From Lentimicrobiaceae bacterium (GTDB taxonomy: Bacteria > Bacteroidota > Bacteroidia > Bacteroidales > F082): a stretch of 64,000 nucleotides of DNA. The DNA lies in contig SUWV01000004.1 in assembly GCA_015061315.1 (NCBI GenBank), positions 1 through 64,000 on the forward strand, in the 5' to 3' direction. The position numbers and the translations under genes are program-made. A model generated the notes under the pieces. It saw only the letters and a program-made list of their open reading frames with translations, searched no databases and was not told where the DNA came from. Of the stretch, positions 55,360 through 63,142 are shown one piece after another; the stretch's first letter is position 1; each line of letters begins with the position of its first letter.

Positions 55360-56010
55360 TCATTTTTCCAAATAAATTCCGTCAACGAATATACCTGATG
55401 CGTGGATTTGTTCAGGTGCTATTTCGCCACTCTTGACGAGTTTCTCAGCTTCAACAACAACATAATCAGCTGCCATCGCCATGAGTGGATTGAAGTTCTG
55501 TGTTGTTCCTAAGAAAACCATATTGCCGTCTTCATCAACGATGTTAGCGCGTAAGAAAGCGATGTCGGCTTTAAGAGGTTTTTCCAAGATATAATCTTTG
55601 CCATCGACATTGATGATTTGCTTACCTTCTTGAATTACAGTACCTAAACCTGTTGGAGTAAGAACGCCGCCGAGACCTGCGCCGTAGGCTCTGATTCGTT
55701 CAGCGAGAGTACCTTGTGGCACGTATTTCACTTCTAAAGTACCAGCATTTTTCTGTGCTGCGGTTTCTTTATTGGTTCCTGTATGAGACACTATAGCTTT
55801 CTTAACTTGATGATTAGCCACGAGTTTACCGTGTGCCACATTATCGTATGCCGTATCGTTAGCGATGATAGTCAAGTCTTTCACGCCTTTCTCTACAATA
55901 GCGTCGATGATTTGCACTGCGCTGCCAACGCCGAGGAATCCTGCGAACATAATAGTCATACCGTCTTGCACTTTAGCAACGGCTTCTTCCAATGATATTT
56001 GCTTGTTCAT
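55360..56010 (-). CDS. atoD: Acetoacetate/butyrate CoA-transferase subunit A
   Basis: The 216-residue subunit has GFLGVGSAVQIIDAIVEKGV, LVANHQVKKAIVSHTGTNKE and VKYVPQGTLAERIRAYGAGL, typical of the alpha subunit of heteromeric CoA-transferases. The lysine pathway uses the enzyme to move CoA from butyryl-CoA to acetoacetate. The beta subunit, which holds the catalytic glutamate, is not in the window, so it must lie elsewhere or the enzyme is incomplete. A clear promoter is at 56052-56081. It is the first gene of the kal-kce operon. Confidence 0.92.
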   Translation of the reverse strand: MNKQISLEEAVAKVQDGMTIMFAGFLGVGSAVQIIDAIVEKGVKDLTIIANDTAYDNVAHGKLVANHQVKKAIVSHTGTNKETAAQKNAGTLEVKYVPQGTLAERIRAYGAGLGGVLTPTGLGTVIQEGKQIINVDGKDYILEKPLKADIAFLRANIVDEDGNMVFLGTTQNFNPLMAMAADYVVVEAEKLVKSGEIAPEQIHASGIFVDGIYLEK

Positions 56011-56051
56011 ATATGATAAATTTAATTAATTTCAATCAGTCCAATGAAGCG

Positions 56052-56081
56052 CAAATATAACTTTTTTTTTGCAAAGTTCAA
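56052..56081 (-). promoter_or_regulatory. Promoter of atoD-kal-kce
   Basis: On the minus strand TTG, 19 nt, then TATATTTG, about 42 nt before the ATG at 56010. Confidence 0.7.
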
Positions 56082-56269
56082 CGTTACAGAAATAATATTT
56101 TTTTGATTGATTCAAGCACAAATTACACAGATTATATTATCCACGAATGGGCGCGAATTTTACGCTAATGATTTTTATCTACTCATATCGCAGGTATCAG
56201 CGTGGATATAAAACTATACATTGTTAATTGTTAATTGTTAACTGTTAACTATTAATTGTACATTGTTTT

Positions 56270-56364
56270 GGGCGTTCCGGCGAAGCCGTCGGGCTTTCCG
56301 CTATATCTTTTTCCGCTTCGCTCCAAAAGGATGCCGCTCCAATCCCTAACGCAGAGGGGCTGCT
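56270..56364 (+). repeat. GC-rich dispersed repeat, copy F
   Basis: GGGCGTTCCGGCGAAGCCGT to CCAATCCCTAACGC, as copy A with GAAG and TTCG changes in the first and second loops. Confidence 0.8.
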
Positions 56365-56429
56365 ATAAAAAAATCTCAATATCTAAAATAAAAGAAAATA
56401 ATAAGAATCAGAGGGCATTTGAACGTATC

Positions 56430-56543
56430 ATGATAATGGAATATGAACTTATTGGAATTGGCAGAGTAAAAATGACCGTAGGTATTCGCCGTAGAACACG
56501 TGAGAAAATCCAATATTGTATTACCGCTATTTCTACCGAATAA
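56430..56543 (+). pseudogene. Short transposase-like fragment
   Basis: A 37-residue frame (MEYELIGIGRVKMTVGIRRR, then EKIQYCITAIST) resembles the part of ISAs1-type transposases with W.GI..V..V..R and YYISSL. It is convergent with the small-RNA gene and shares its terminator. It is too short to be functional. The family match is by pattern only. Confidence 0.35.
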
Positions 56544-56556
56544 GGTTAGATAAAAT

Positions 56557-56580
56557 AAAAAAAGCATCCCACAGATGCCT
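56557..56580 (-). terminator. Rho-independent terminator of the small RNA
   Basis: GGCATCTGTGGGATGC followed by TTTTTTT on the minus strand. Confidence 0.75.
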
Positions 56581-56684
56581 TAGTTATTGTCCCTTATTGC
56601 GTGAGTGAGGTTTACACCAAAGTGTGATGCCATGCTGGCGGGGACTTCGCTCTACCCACTACATCGTCATCTCACGACTTGTCT
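56557..56684 (-). ncRNA. Probable small structured RNA
   Basis: On the minus strand a good promoter (56690-56718) is followed by about 128 nt without an ORF. The end is a strong rho-independent terminator, GCATC-TGTGG-GATGC then TTTTTTT. Within it CGTGAG near the start can pair with CTCACG near the end, and ACAC-TTTG-GTGT forms an inner hairpin, giving a rod with a large internal loop. This is reminiscent of 6S RNA, but I cannot assign it. It is not tmRNA, SRP or RNase P RNA by visible motifs. Confidence 0.55.
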
Positions 56685-56689
56685 GAGTG

Positions 56690-56718
56690 CAAAGATACAA
56701 ACATTTTTATAACGACAA
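56690..56718 (-). promoter_or_regulatory. Promoter of the small RNA
   Basis: On the minus strand TTG, 18 nt, then TATCTTTG. Confidence 0.65.
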
Positions 56719-56925
56719 CGTAAAAACGGATTTATTTTTCATTTCATTAATTTTGGAAAAATTGTATAGTCTAATCTATTTTGTAGCTCCACACTCAACT
56801 CCAATCGTCGGAGCCTCAACTCAATAAATAATAATTGTCAGAATTACATAGAATAACTCTGTAGGAACATATCTCATATACCCCAAATAAAACGTAGGGT
56901 ATACATTGATTATAACTGATAATAG

Positions 56926-57168
56926 CTAAAACAACATCTCTTCTTTCAGATTCACATATTTTGCAAGTTTCGTTCCTTTGTATACTTCTCTGGAATAACT
57001 TTCTCTAAGTGATGATTTTTTAACAATATCCTTAATGTTTATTTTGTTATTAGATATTTCTTTAGCGTATTTTATTCCAAACATCTGTATAAAAGCATTG
57101 CTTTCTTTTCTCTTTAATCCTTCATTATAAAACATCTCAAGGATTTGTGCTAATTCTGTTACATTCAT
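56926..57168 (-). CDS. Small conserved-looking hypothetical protein
   Basis: The 80-residue protein (VTELAQILEMFYNEGLKRKE; KKSSLRESYSREVYKGTKLA) is mostly helical and basic. I do not recognise the family. A TACTTTTG box (57186-57193) lies just upstream and the codon use looks natural, so I treat it as real. It may be a DNA-binding or antitoxin-like protein, but that is unsupported. Confidence 0.5.
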   Translation of the reverse strand: MNVTELAQILEMFYNEGLKRKESNAFIQMFGIKYAKEISNNKINIKDIVKKSSLRESYSREVYKGTKLAKYVNLKEEMLF

Positions 57169-57415
57169 AAACTATAATTTTAGTACAAAAGTAAAAAAAA
57201 ATTATTCTCTAAGATATAATACACAAAAAACATAATCGCCACACTATTTTCGTAGCACTGCCATACTTTCTTAACTTCATTAACGTTCACGTTAAAAAAT
57301 GTTAATTGGGGAAAAGCCATGATAAAAAGTAAAGTGAAGTTGCAGTCTAATAAATGCTGTTCATTACAAACGACTACTCACCATCCATTGTTAATTGTTA
57401 ACTGTTAATTACAAT
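57169..57415. other. Intergenic region with partial TTCATTAACGTTCACGTTAA motif
   Basis: It contains the promoter box of the 80-residue gene (57186-57193), a partial copy of the upstream module shared with the YhcG genes (57275-57310), and TTGTTAATTGTTAACTG words (57387-57412). No gene is seen. Confidence 0.5.
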
Positions 57416-58582
57416 CTAAACAACGCTTTTCTCAAAAATCTTATCGTAATCTTTATCGTATTGCAACGAATGTATCTCACCATCACAAACAGCGGTAAAA
57501 ACTGAAACAAGTTCTTTCTCGTTCTTGTCTTCGCGAATGTATTGTTTCTTGAATTTTGGTTTTATGGTTTGAGATTCCATTTCTTTGAGCTTGCGTTTCA
57601 AGGTCTTCTCGGCTGTTTCACCGAAAGCTACATGCCACCAATATTTCGCCAAGATTTCTTTCTTAGTGTTATAAATTATGAGATGTACCGCTGGATGCAT
57701 GACCTTATTGCCGTTATGAATCTCAAAATGAAGCGCACGCCCTACAATGTTACCTTGCTCGTTTACAAGAGGAAGAAACTCTGTCATTGACGCTGACTTT
57801 GACATGGACGCATTCAATGCGTCCCTACATGATGTTTGTACGGGCACATTTAATGTATCCTTGGGGACTTTGACTATCGACTCTGACGCTGACTCTGACT
57901 TTGATACCAACTCAGGAACAGACTCAGAACTTATTGACTTGTGGTCTTGTAGTCTTATCGACTTCTCCTCTCGTTGACTTGTTGTCTCGTTGTCTTGTGG
58001 TCTTATTGACTTTTCCTCTCGTCGACTTGTTGTCTCGTTGACTTGTGGTCTTATTGACTTTTCCTCTTGGCGACTTAGTGACTCGGTGACTTGGTGACTT
58101 AGTGACTCGTTGACTTGTTGACTTATTTCAAAAATCTCAACAATTTCCGTTCCTCTCGGCACCTTAATCTCAAACTTATCGCCTTTCTTCTTCCCTATCA
58201 ATGCTTTGGCTATCGGCGAAATAAACGAAATCAAACCTTTTGAGGCATCGGCTTCGTCAACGCCAACAATACGAATGACTTTATCGTTGTACTTAACATA
58301 CATTCCGAAACTGACAACATCGGGATTGGCTTTGGTATTATCAATCAAGACTGCACTGTTGATGCGTTCTGATAAAAGTCGCATCTTTGCATCTAAGTAG
58401 TTTTTAGTCACATAGTTAGAACCAGCGTCTGTCCATTCTTTTTTAAGTGTTTCCATCTCGTCCTGAAGTTTTTTCAATCCTTCCGGCGTGACGTAATTAG
58501 GAGTCCCCGATGGCAAAAAAGCTCTCGGCAACACCATCGGAACTTCTTCCTGATCACCTTCTTTTACAAAACCGCGACTCAT
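57416..58582 (-). CDS. GreA/GreB-like factor joined to a degenerate Nudix domain by a repeat-derived linker
   Basis: The 388-residue protein has three parts. Residues 1-160 resemble GreA/GreB-family transcription factors: YVTPEGLKKLQDEMETLKKE, then a C-terminal FKBP-like part with SPIAKALIGKKKGDKFEI. Residues 160-270 are a linker encoded by word repeats (ESLSHQVTESLSRQEEKSIR and a GGACGCATTCAATGCGTCC palindrome giving RDALNAS). Residues 270-388 look like a Nudix fold (HPAVHLIIYNTKKEILAKYW). The box is degenerate (GETAEKTLKRKLKEM lacks the usual REUxEE), so hydrolysis is doubtful. The fusion is unusual, and the linker suggests repeat-mediated joining of two genes. Confidence 0.75.
   Translation of the reverse strand: MSRGFVKEGDQEEVPMVLPRAFLPSGTPNYVTPEGLKKLQDEMETLKKEWTDAGSNYVTKNYLDAKMRLLSERINSAVLIDNTKANPDVVSFGMYVKYNDKVIRIVGVDEADASKGLISFISPIAKALIGKKKGDKFEIKVPRGTEIVEIFEISQQVNESLSHQVTESLSRQEEKSIRPQVNETTSRREEKSIRPQDNETTSQREEKSIRLQDHKSISSESVPELVSKSESASESIVKVPKDTLNVPVQTSCRDALNASMSKSASMTEFLPLVNEQGNIVGRALHFEIHNGNKVMHPAVHLIIYNTKKEILAKYWWHVAFGETAEKTLKRKLKEMESQTIKPKFKKQYIREDKNEKELVSVFTAVCDGEIHSLQYDKDYDKIFEKSVV
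57790..58130. repeat. GTTGACTTGTTGTCTCG repeat tract inside the GreA-like gene
   Basis: About 340 bp of near-tandem words (GACTTGTTGTCTCGTTGACTT, GACTCTGACGCTGACTCTG) and a perfect palindrome GGACGCATTCAATGCGTCC (57806-57824), all in one open frame of the gene. Confidence 0.8.
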
Positions 58583-58589
58583 CTTTTTT

Positions 58590-58668
58590 TAAAGTCTATA
58601 AGACAACGAGTCAACAAGTCAACAAGATGCTTGTGGTCTCGTTGACTTGTTGTCTTGTAGTCTTTTAG
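58590..58668. repeat. GTCAACAAG repeat between GreA-like and small gene
   Basis: AAGACAACGAGTCAACAAG, followed by its near inverted copy CTCGTTGACTTGTTGTCTTG, so the tract can also fold as a hairpin. Confidence 0.7.
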
Positions 58669-58859
58669 TTAAACATCATCTCTACTTTGCCAAATCGTGT
58701 CTCGACGCAGTCGTATGAAGCAGCGAAACTCATTATCGTACTCAAGGCTTTCTTACTTGGTTTTTCGTTTCTGTAAGTCTCTTTAAGACTTTTTCTGATT
58801 TGGCTTTCTAAAGAATTTTCTGTTGAATAATAAAGTGTAGATTTTATATCCATAGGCAA
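58665..58859 (-). CDS. Small hypothetical protein downstream of the sigma factor
   Basis: A 64-residue, mostly helical protein (YYSTENSLESQIRKSLKETY; KALSTIMSFAASYDCVETRF). It lies 56 nt after the ECF sigma gene on the same strand. In Bacteroidetes similar small proteins follow this ECF gene, but the function is unknown. It is not an obvious anti-sigma factor since no membrane segment is present. Its stop borders the GTCAACAAG tract. Confidence 0.6.
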   Translation of the reverse strand: MPMDIKSTLYYSTENSLESQIRKSLKETYRNEKPSKKALSTIMSFAASYDCVETRFGKVEMMFN

Positions 58860-58915
58860 ATTTAATTTTCATTTGCCTACTTAACGCAATAAAATCTCAT
58901 TTTATTTTATCAATC

Positions 58916-59515
58916 TTAAAAATTATTTAATGTTAATGTTAAATTGTGTTCTTTCGCCATCTTCCTGAGGTTGATAAGCGCGTAACGCATTCTTCCTAAA
59001 GCAGTATTAATACTAACATTTGTAGCGTCTGCAATCTCCTTGAACGACATATCAGCATACATTCTCATATTCAAGACTTCCTTCTGTTCTTCAGGAAGAA
59101 GCTCTATCATCTTACGTAAATCACTGTAAACCTGTTCTGTAACCATAGAATCTTCCACCGAAGGATCGCTGAGTTTAGCATTATTCAACAAATCATAGTC
59201 ATTGTCTTTGTTGACAGGATCCACCATCGGCAGTCTGTTTGCCTTACGAAAATGATCTATAACGAGATTATGGGCGATACGCATCGCAAACTGTATGAAC
59301 TTACCTTCTTCCTTATACGCGCCAGCTTTTATAGTACGTATAATCTTTAAGAATGTATCTTGAAAAATATCATCAGCAAGCTGTCTGTCTTTGACAAGCA
59401 TTAAGATGTATGAAAAAACTTTATTTTGATGACGCTCTACCAACAATTCAAAATTAGCGACGTTACCATTCTTGTAACCGTCGACTAATTGTTTGTCGCT
59501 TAATATTTCTAACAT
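58916..59515 (-). CDS. ECF-type RNA polymerase sigma factor
   Basis: The 199-residue protein has sigma region 2 (DDIFQDTFLKIIRTIKAGAY) and region 4 (LPEEQKEVLNMRMYADMSFK; EIADATNVSINTALGRMRYA). This is a SigW/RpoE-like ECF factor of the type common and often constitutive in Bacteroidetes. No anti-sigma gene is adjacent. A TATACTTTA-like box lies upstream near 59545. Regulatory targets cannot be inferred. Confidence 0.9.
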   Translation of the reverse strand: MLEILSDKQLVDGYKNGNVANFELLVERHQNKVFSYILMLVKDRQLADDIFQDTFLKIIRTIKAGAYKEEGKFIQFAMRIAHNLVIDHFRKANRLPMVDPVNKDNDYDLLNNAKLSDPSVEDSMVTEQVYSDLRKMIELLPEEQKEVLNMRMYADMSFKEIADATNVSINTALGRMRYALINLRKMAKEHNLTLTLNNF

Positions 59516-59689
59516 AATTTCTCTTTGTTTTAATTAAAAGAGTAAAGTATATTCGATAGTGCGTCTCCTATTTTTTGAGGTTATACAATAAATTGAAAAT
59601 TCTTTCGTAGAAAGTTTTGCAAATATAATAATCTTTTCGTTACGAACAAATGTTTTTTTCGTAAATTCGTAAACTTTTTTTCAGGCTTA

Positions 59690-59697
59690 TAATTTTG
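59690..59697 (+). promoter_or_regulatory. -7 box close to the uvrA start
   Basis: TAATTTTG ends 8 nt before the uvrA ATG, implying a leaderless or very short-leader mRNA. No good TTG is found 20 nt further up. Confidence 0.45.
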
Positions 59698-59704
59698 GTA
59701 ATTA

Positions 59705-62551
59705 ATGAAGAAGTTAGAATCAATCAGCATACAGGGAGCAAGAGTTAATAACTTAAAAAACATAAGTTTAAGTATTCCCAAGAACAAGTTCGTAGTGATA
59801 ACAGGCTTGTCGGGTTCAGGCAAGTCATCGCTCGCTTTCGACACTATTTATGCCGAAGGTCAGCGTCGTTATGTGGAAAGTCTGAGTGCTTACGCCCGTC
59901 AGTTTTTGGGACGTATGACGAAACCCGATGTCGATCTGATTACCGGACTGTCTCCTGCCATCGCGATTGAGCAGAAAGTCAACTCGAGCAACCCACGCTC
60001 TACAGTCGGCACAAGCACAGAGATTTACGAATATCTCAAACTTCTTTACGCAAGAATTGGTCGCACCTTCTCCCCTATCTCCGGCATCGAAGTCAAACGT
60101 CATCAAATCAATGATGTGATAGATTTTATCCTCGAACAGAAAGGTTGCGCCGTTTATATTTTATCGCCTATAATTTTGCCTGAAGGAAGAAAAATCGAAG
60201 AACATTTCAACATTCTTCTGCAACAAGGTTTTAACCGTCTTTACATAGAAAATAAGATGGTACGTATCGAGGATTTTCTCAAAGAAAAGAACTTCGACAA
60301 TATTAATAATGTAAGGATTCTTATCGACAGATTGAAGGTCAACGACAAGACTTCTGAGTTGATTCCGCAGATTTCCGATTCGGTACAGACCGCCTTTTAT
60401 GAAGGCAAGGATAGCTGTATCATATTGGTTGACAACACCGAACATTATTTCTCTTCACGTTTTGAAGCAGACGGAATAACTTTTGAGACGCCTACAACAC
60501 ATCTTTTCTCTTTCAATAATCCTTACGGCGCTTGTCCGAGATGCGAAGGCTTCGGCGACATTATCGGCATCGATCCCGACTTGGTCATTCCCGACAAATC
60601 GCTGTCGATTTACGACAATGCTGTGGCGTGTTGGCGCGGCGATAAAATGAGTGCGTGGCGCGACCAACTGATTCGCAACGCTCGTCATTTCGACTTCCCT
60701 ATCCATAAGCCTTATTATGAACTGACGAAAGAACAGAAAGAACTTCTTTGGAAAGGCAACAGATACTTTGGAGGCATCGAAGATTTCTTCAGAGAAGTTG
60801 AATCACAATCATATAAGATTCAATATCGAGTGATGTTATCGCGTTATCGTGGAAAGACGACATGTCCTGAATGTAACGGATTACGTCTTAGAAAAGAGGC
60901 GAGTTACGTCAAGATTAACGGCAAGAGCATCAGCGAGTTATGCGAGATGCCTTTGTCGAAATTAAAAATATTTTTCGATGAATTGACTTTGACAAAGACA
61001 GAACACTACATTGCAGAACGTCTCTTAACAGAAATTAAGAATCGTCTTAACTTCTTGATAGAAGTAGGTTTAGAATATCTCACCTTAAATCGTGCAGCCA
61101 ACACTCTTTCTGGCGGTGAGTCACAGAGGATCAACCTCGCCACTTCATTAGGTAGCACTCTCGTCGGCTCCACATATATCTTAGACGAGCCAAGTATCGG
61201 ACTTCACTCGCGTGATACGCAACGACTTATAAAGGTCTTACGCAGATTACGCGACATCGGCAACACAGTCATCGTGGTTGAACACGACGAGGAGATAATT
61301 CGCAGCGCCGACCATATAATCGACATTGGACCTTACGCTGGCGTCAATGGCGGCGAAGTAGTTTTTGAAGGCGACATTGAGAAGATGATGAAGATAAACG
61401 CTGACCATGACTCTAACAATGACAATGAAACTAAGTCGATGACGGCGAAATATATTTGTGGCGAGAAGCAGATTCCTGTGCCAACGAAACGACGTAAGTG
61501 GAACAACGCAATTGAGTTTGTCGGATGCGCCGAGCATAACTTAAAAAACATTAACGTCAAGATTCCATTGAATGTGATGACTGTCGTTACTGGCGTCAGC
61601 GGCTCTGGCAAATCTACATTGGTCAACGAAATCATTTATAAATCCTTAAAGAAACATTTTGAAGGAACGTCAGACAAGGTCGGTTCTTTTGGCAAGATAC
61701 AAGGCAGCCTGATGGCGATACAGAATGTAGAATTTATAAATCAAAATCCAATAGAACGTTCATCGCGTTCAAATCCTGTCACTTACGTCAAGGCTTTTGA
61801 TGACATACGCCAGCTTTTCGCCGAGCAGAAGTTAGCTAAGAACCGTAACTTGAAACCCGGATATTTCTCTTTCAACGTTGCTGGAGGTCGCTGCGACAAC
61901 TGTCAGGGCAGCGGTACACTGAAGGTCGAGATGCAGTTCATGGCTGACATATATCTGAAATGCGACGTATGTAATGGCAGCCGCTACAAAGAAGAGGCGC
62001 TTGAGATAAAATTCAAAGGCAAGAACATCAGCGACATCTTGAATATGAGTATTGATGAAGTCGTTGAGTTTTTAAATAACAACAAAGAAGGAGAATTTAA
62101 GACTATCATCGAGCGTATCATTGCGAAGATGAAGCCTTTACAAGATGTTGGTCTCGGTTATCTTCAGGCGGGGCAGCCATCATCGACGCTGAGTGGCGGG
62201 GAAGCGCAGCGTATCAAACTCGCTTCTTTCCTCATCAACGGCAACAACGAAAAACCGACATTATTTATCTTCGACGAGCCGACAACAGGACTTCATTTCC
62301 ATGACATCAACAAACTGTTAAAAGCTTTCGACGCATTAATTAATAATGGACATTCGCTCATCGTCATCGAACACGACCCTGATGTAATCAAGGTTGCAGA
62401 TTGGATCATCGACTTAGGACCAGAAGGCGGCGACAAAGGCGGAGAGCTCGTCTTTGAAGGGACACCAGAAGAATTGAAGAAGTGCGAGAGATCGTTTACG
62501 GCGAGAGTGTTAAAAGTCAACAAGTCAACAAGTCAACAAGTCAAAGAGTAA
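59705..62551 (+). CDS. uvrA: Excinuclease ABC subunit UvrA
   Basis: The 948-residue UvrA has two ABC halves: Walker A GLSGSGKSSLAFDT and GVSGSGKSTLVNEI, signatures TLSGGESQRINLA and TLSGGEAQRIKLA, and Walker B ILDEPSIGLH and IFDEPTTGLH. Zinc modules are CPRCEGFGD and CDNCQGSGTLKVEMQF. It finds bulky DNA damage and loads UvrB. The start matches the usual IQGARVNNLKNI beginning. The tail VNKSTSQQVKE is encoded by AGTCAACAAGTCAACAAG repeats (62514-62545) and is absent from the family consensus, so the end of the gene has been altered by a repeat. Confidence 0.96.
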   Translation: MKKLESISIQGARVNNLKNISLSIPKNKFVVITGLSGSGKSSLAFDTIYAEGQRRYVESLSAYARQFLGRMTKPDVDLITGLSPAIAIEQKVNSSNPRSTVGTSTEIYEYLKLLYARIGRTFSPISGIEVKRHQINDVIDFILEQKGCAVYILSPIILPEGRKIEEHFNILLQQGFNRLYIENKMVRIEDFLKEKNFDNINNVRILIDRLKVNDKTSELIPQISDSVQTAFYEGKDSCIILVDNTEHYFSSRFEADGITFETPTTHLFSFNNPYGACPRCEGFGDIIGIDPDLVIPDKSLSIYDNAVACWRGDKMSAWRDQLIRNARHFDFPIHKPYYELTKEQKELLWKGNRYFGGIEDFFREVESQSYKIQYRVMLSRYRGKTTCPECNGLRLRKEASYVKINGKSISELCEMPLSKLKIFFDELTLTKTEHYIAERLLTEIKNRLNFLIEVGLEYLTLNRAANTLSGGESQRINLATSLGSTLVGSTYILDEPSIGLHSRDTQRLIKVLRRLRDIGNTVIVVEHDEEIIRSADHIIDIGPYAGVNGGEVVFEGDIEKMMKINADHDSNNDNETKSMTAKYICGEKQIPVPTKRRKWNNAIEFVGCAEHNLKNINVKIPLNVMTVVTGVSGSGKSTLVNEIIYKSLKKHFEGTSDKVGSFGKIQGSLMAIQNVEFINQNPIERSSRSNPVTYVKAFDDIRQLFAEQKLAKNRNLKPGYFSFNVAGGRCDNCQGSGTLKVEMQFMADIYLKCDVCNGSRYKEEALEIKFKGKNISDILNMSIDEVVEFLNNNKEGEFKTIIERIIAKMKPLQDVGLGYLQAGQPSSTLSGGEAQRIKLASFLINGNNEKPTLFIFDEPTTGLHFHDINKLLKAFDALINNGHSLIVIEHDPDVIKVADWIIDLGPEGGDKGGELVFEGTPEELKKCERSFTARVLKVNKSTSQQVKE
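62514..62545. repeat. AAGTCAACAAGTCAACAAG repeat at the uvrA end
   Basis: AGTCAACA units in tandem encode the last residues of UvrA. Confidence 0.75.
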
Positions 62552-62702
62552 TAACACCTCAAATGTGTCAAAAAAAACGACATTATTTTTTTTATAATTT
62601 GATAATAAAATATCATTATAATAATTATATTTGCAGAAAGCTATTTAACAAGCTCTGAACTTATAATTAGACATTTAATAACCATTTAAACAATAAAACA
62701 TC

Positions 62703-63137
62703 ATGGAAGTATGGCAGATTTGGGTTATAGCAGCCCTTGTTTTTATCATCGTTGAAATTTTCACGAGCGGATTCGCAATCGCATGTTTATCTGTAGGTTG
62801 TCTTTTAGCAGCTGCAGGAGCGGCATTAGAATGGGCATTAGCATGGCAAGTGACATTATTCGCCGTAGGCACATTCCTCGCTTTCATTTTGATACGTCCT
62901 TTTGTATTGAAGCTCATGAATAAAAACACTGATAAGAATAATGTTAAGACAAACATGGACAATCTTATCGGTCGCAAGGCTATAGTCACAGAAAAGATTG
63001 AAAGCGATGGATTTGGTCGCGTCAAGATTGATGGCGATGACTGGAAGGCTCGTTTTGAAGACGAAAGCGAAGCAGAAGTTGGAGAAAAAGTCACTATCGT
63101 ATCGTACGAAAGCATTATATTAACCGTTAAAAAATAA
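62703..63137 (+). CDS. NfeD-like membrane protein
   Basis: The 144-residue protein has two to three N-terminal membrane segments (WVIAALVFIIVEIFTSGFAI; LLAAAGAALEWALAWQV) and a C-terminal OB-fold domain (NLIGRKAIVTEKIESDGFGR, VKIDGDDWKARFED). This is the short NfeD type that partners with SPFH/stomatin proteins. It is followed directly (5 nt) by such a gene. A TATATTTG box lies at 62626-62633. The pair is thought to organise membrane microdomains or quality control. Confidence 0.88.
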   Translation: MEVWQIWVIAALVFIIVEIFTSGFAIACLSVGCLLAAAGAALEWALAWQVTLFAVGTFLAFILIRPFVLKLMNKNTDKNNVKTNMDNLIGRKAIVTEKIESDGFGRVKIDGDDWKARFEDESEAEVGEKVTIVSYESIILTVKK

Positions 63138-63142
63138 ACAAT

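Larger units (their letters stand above)
56011..56435. repeat. Repeat-rich region before atoD
   Basis: Besides the promoter (56052-56081), it holds a CACGAATGGGCGCGAATTTTAC element (56137-56212), TTGTTAATTG words (56216-56267) and GC-rich copy F (56270-56364). No gene is supported. Confidence 0.6.

Noticed and set aside
57931-58130. CRISPR or satellite array
   Set aside because: The words are irregular, have no spacers of fixed length, and lie in an open reading frame.
59825-61635. Minus-strand ORFs inside uvrA
   Set aside because: They are shadows of the uvrA frame.
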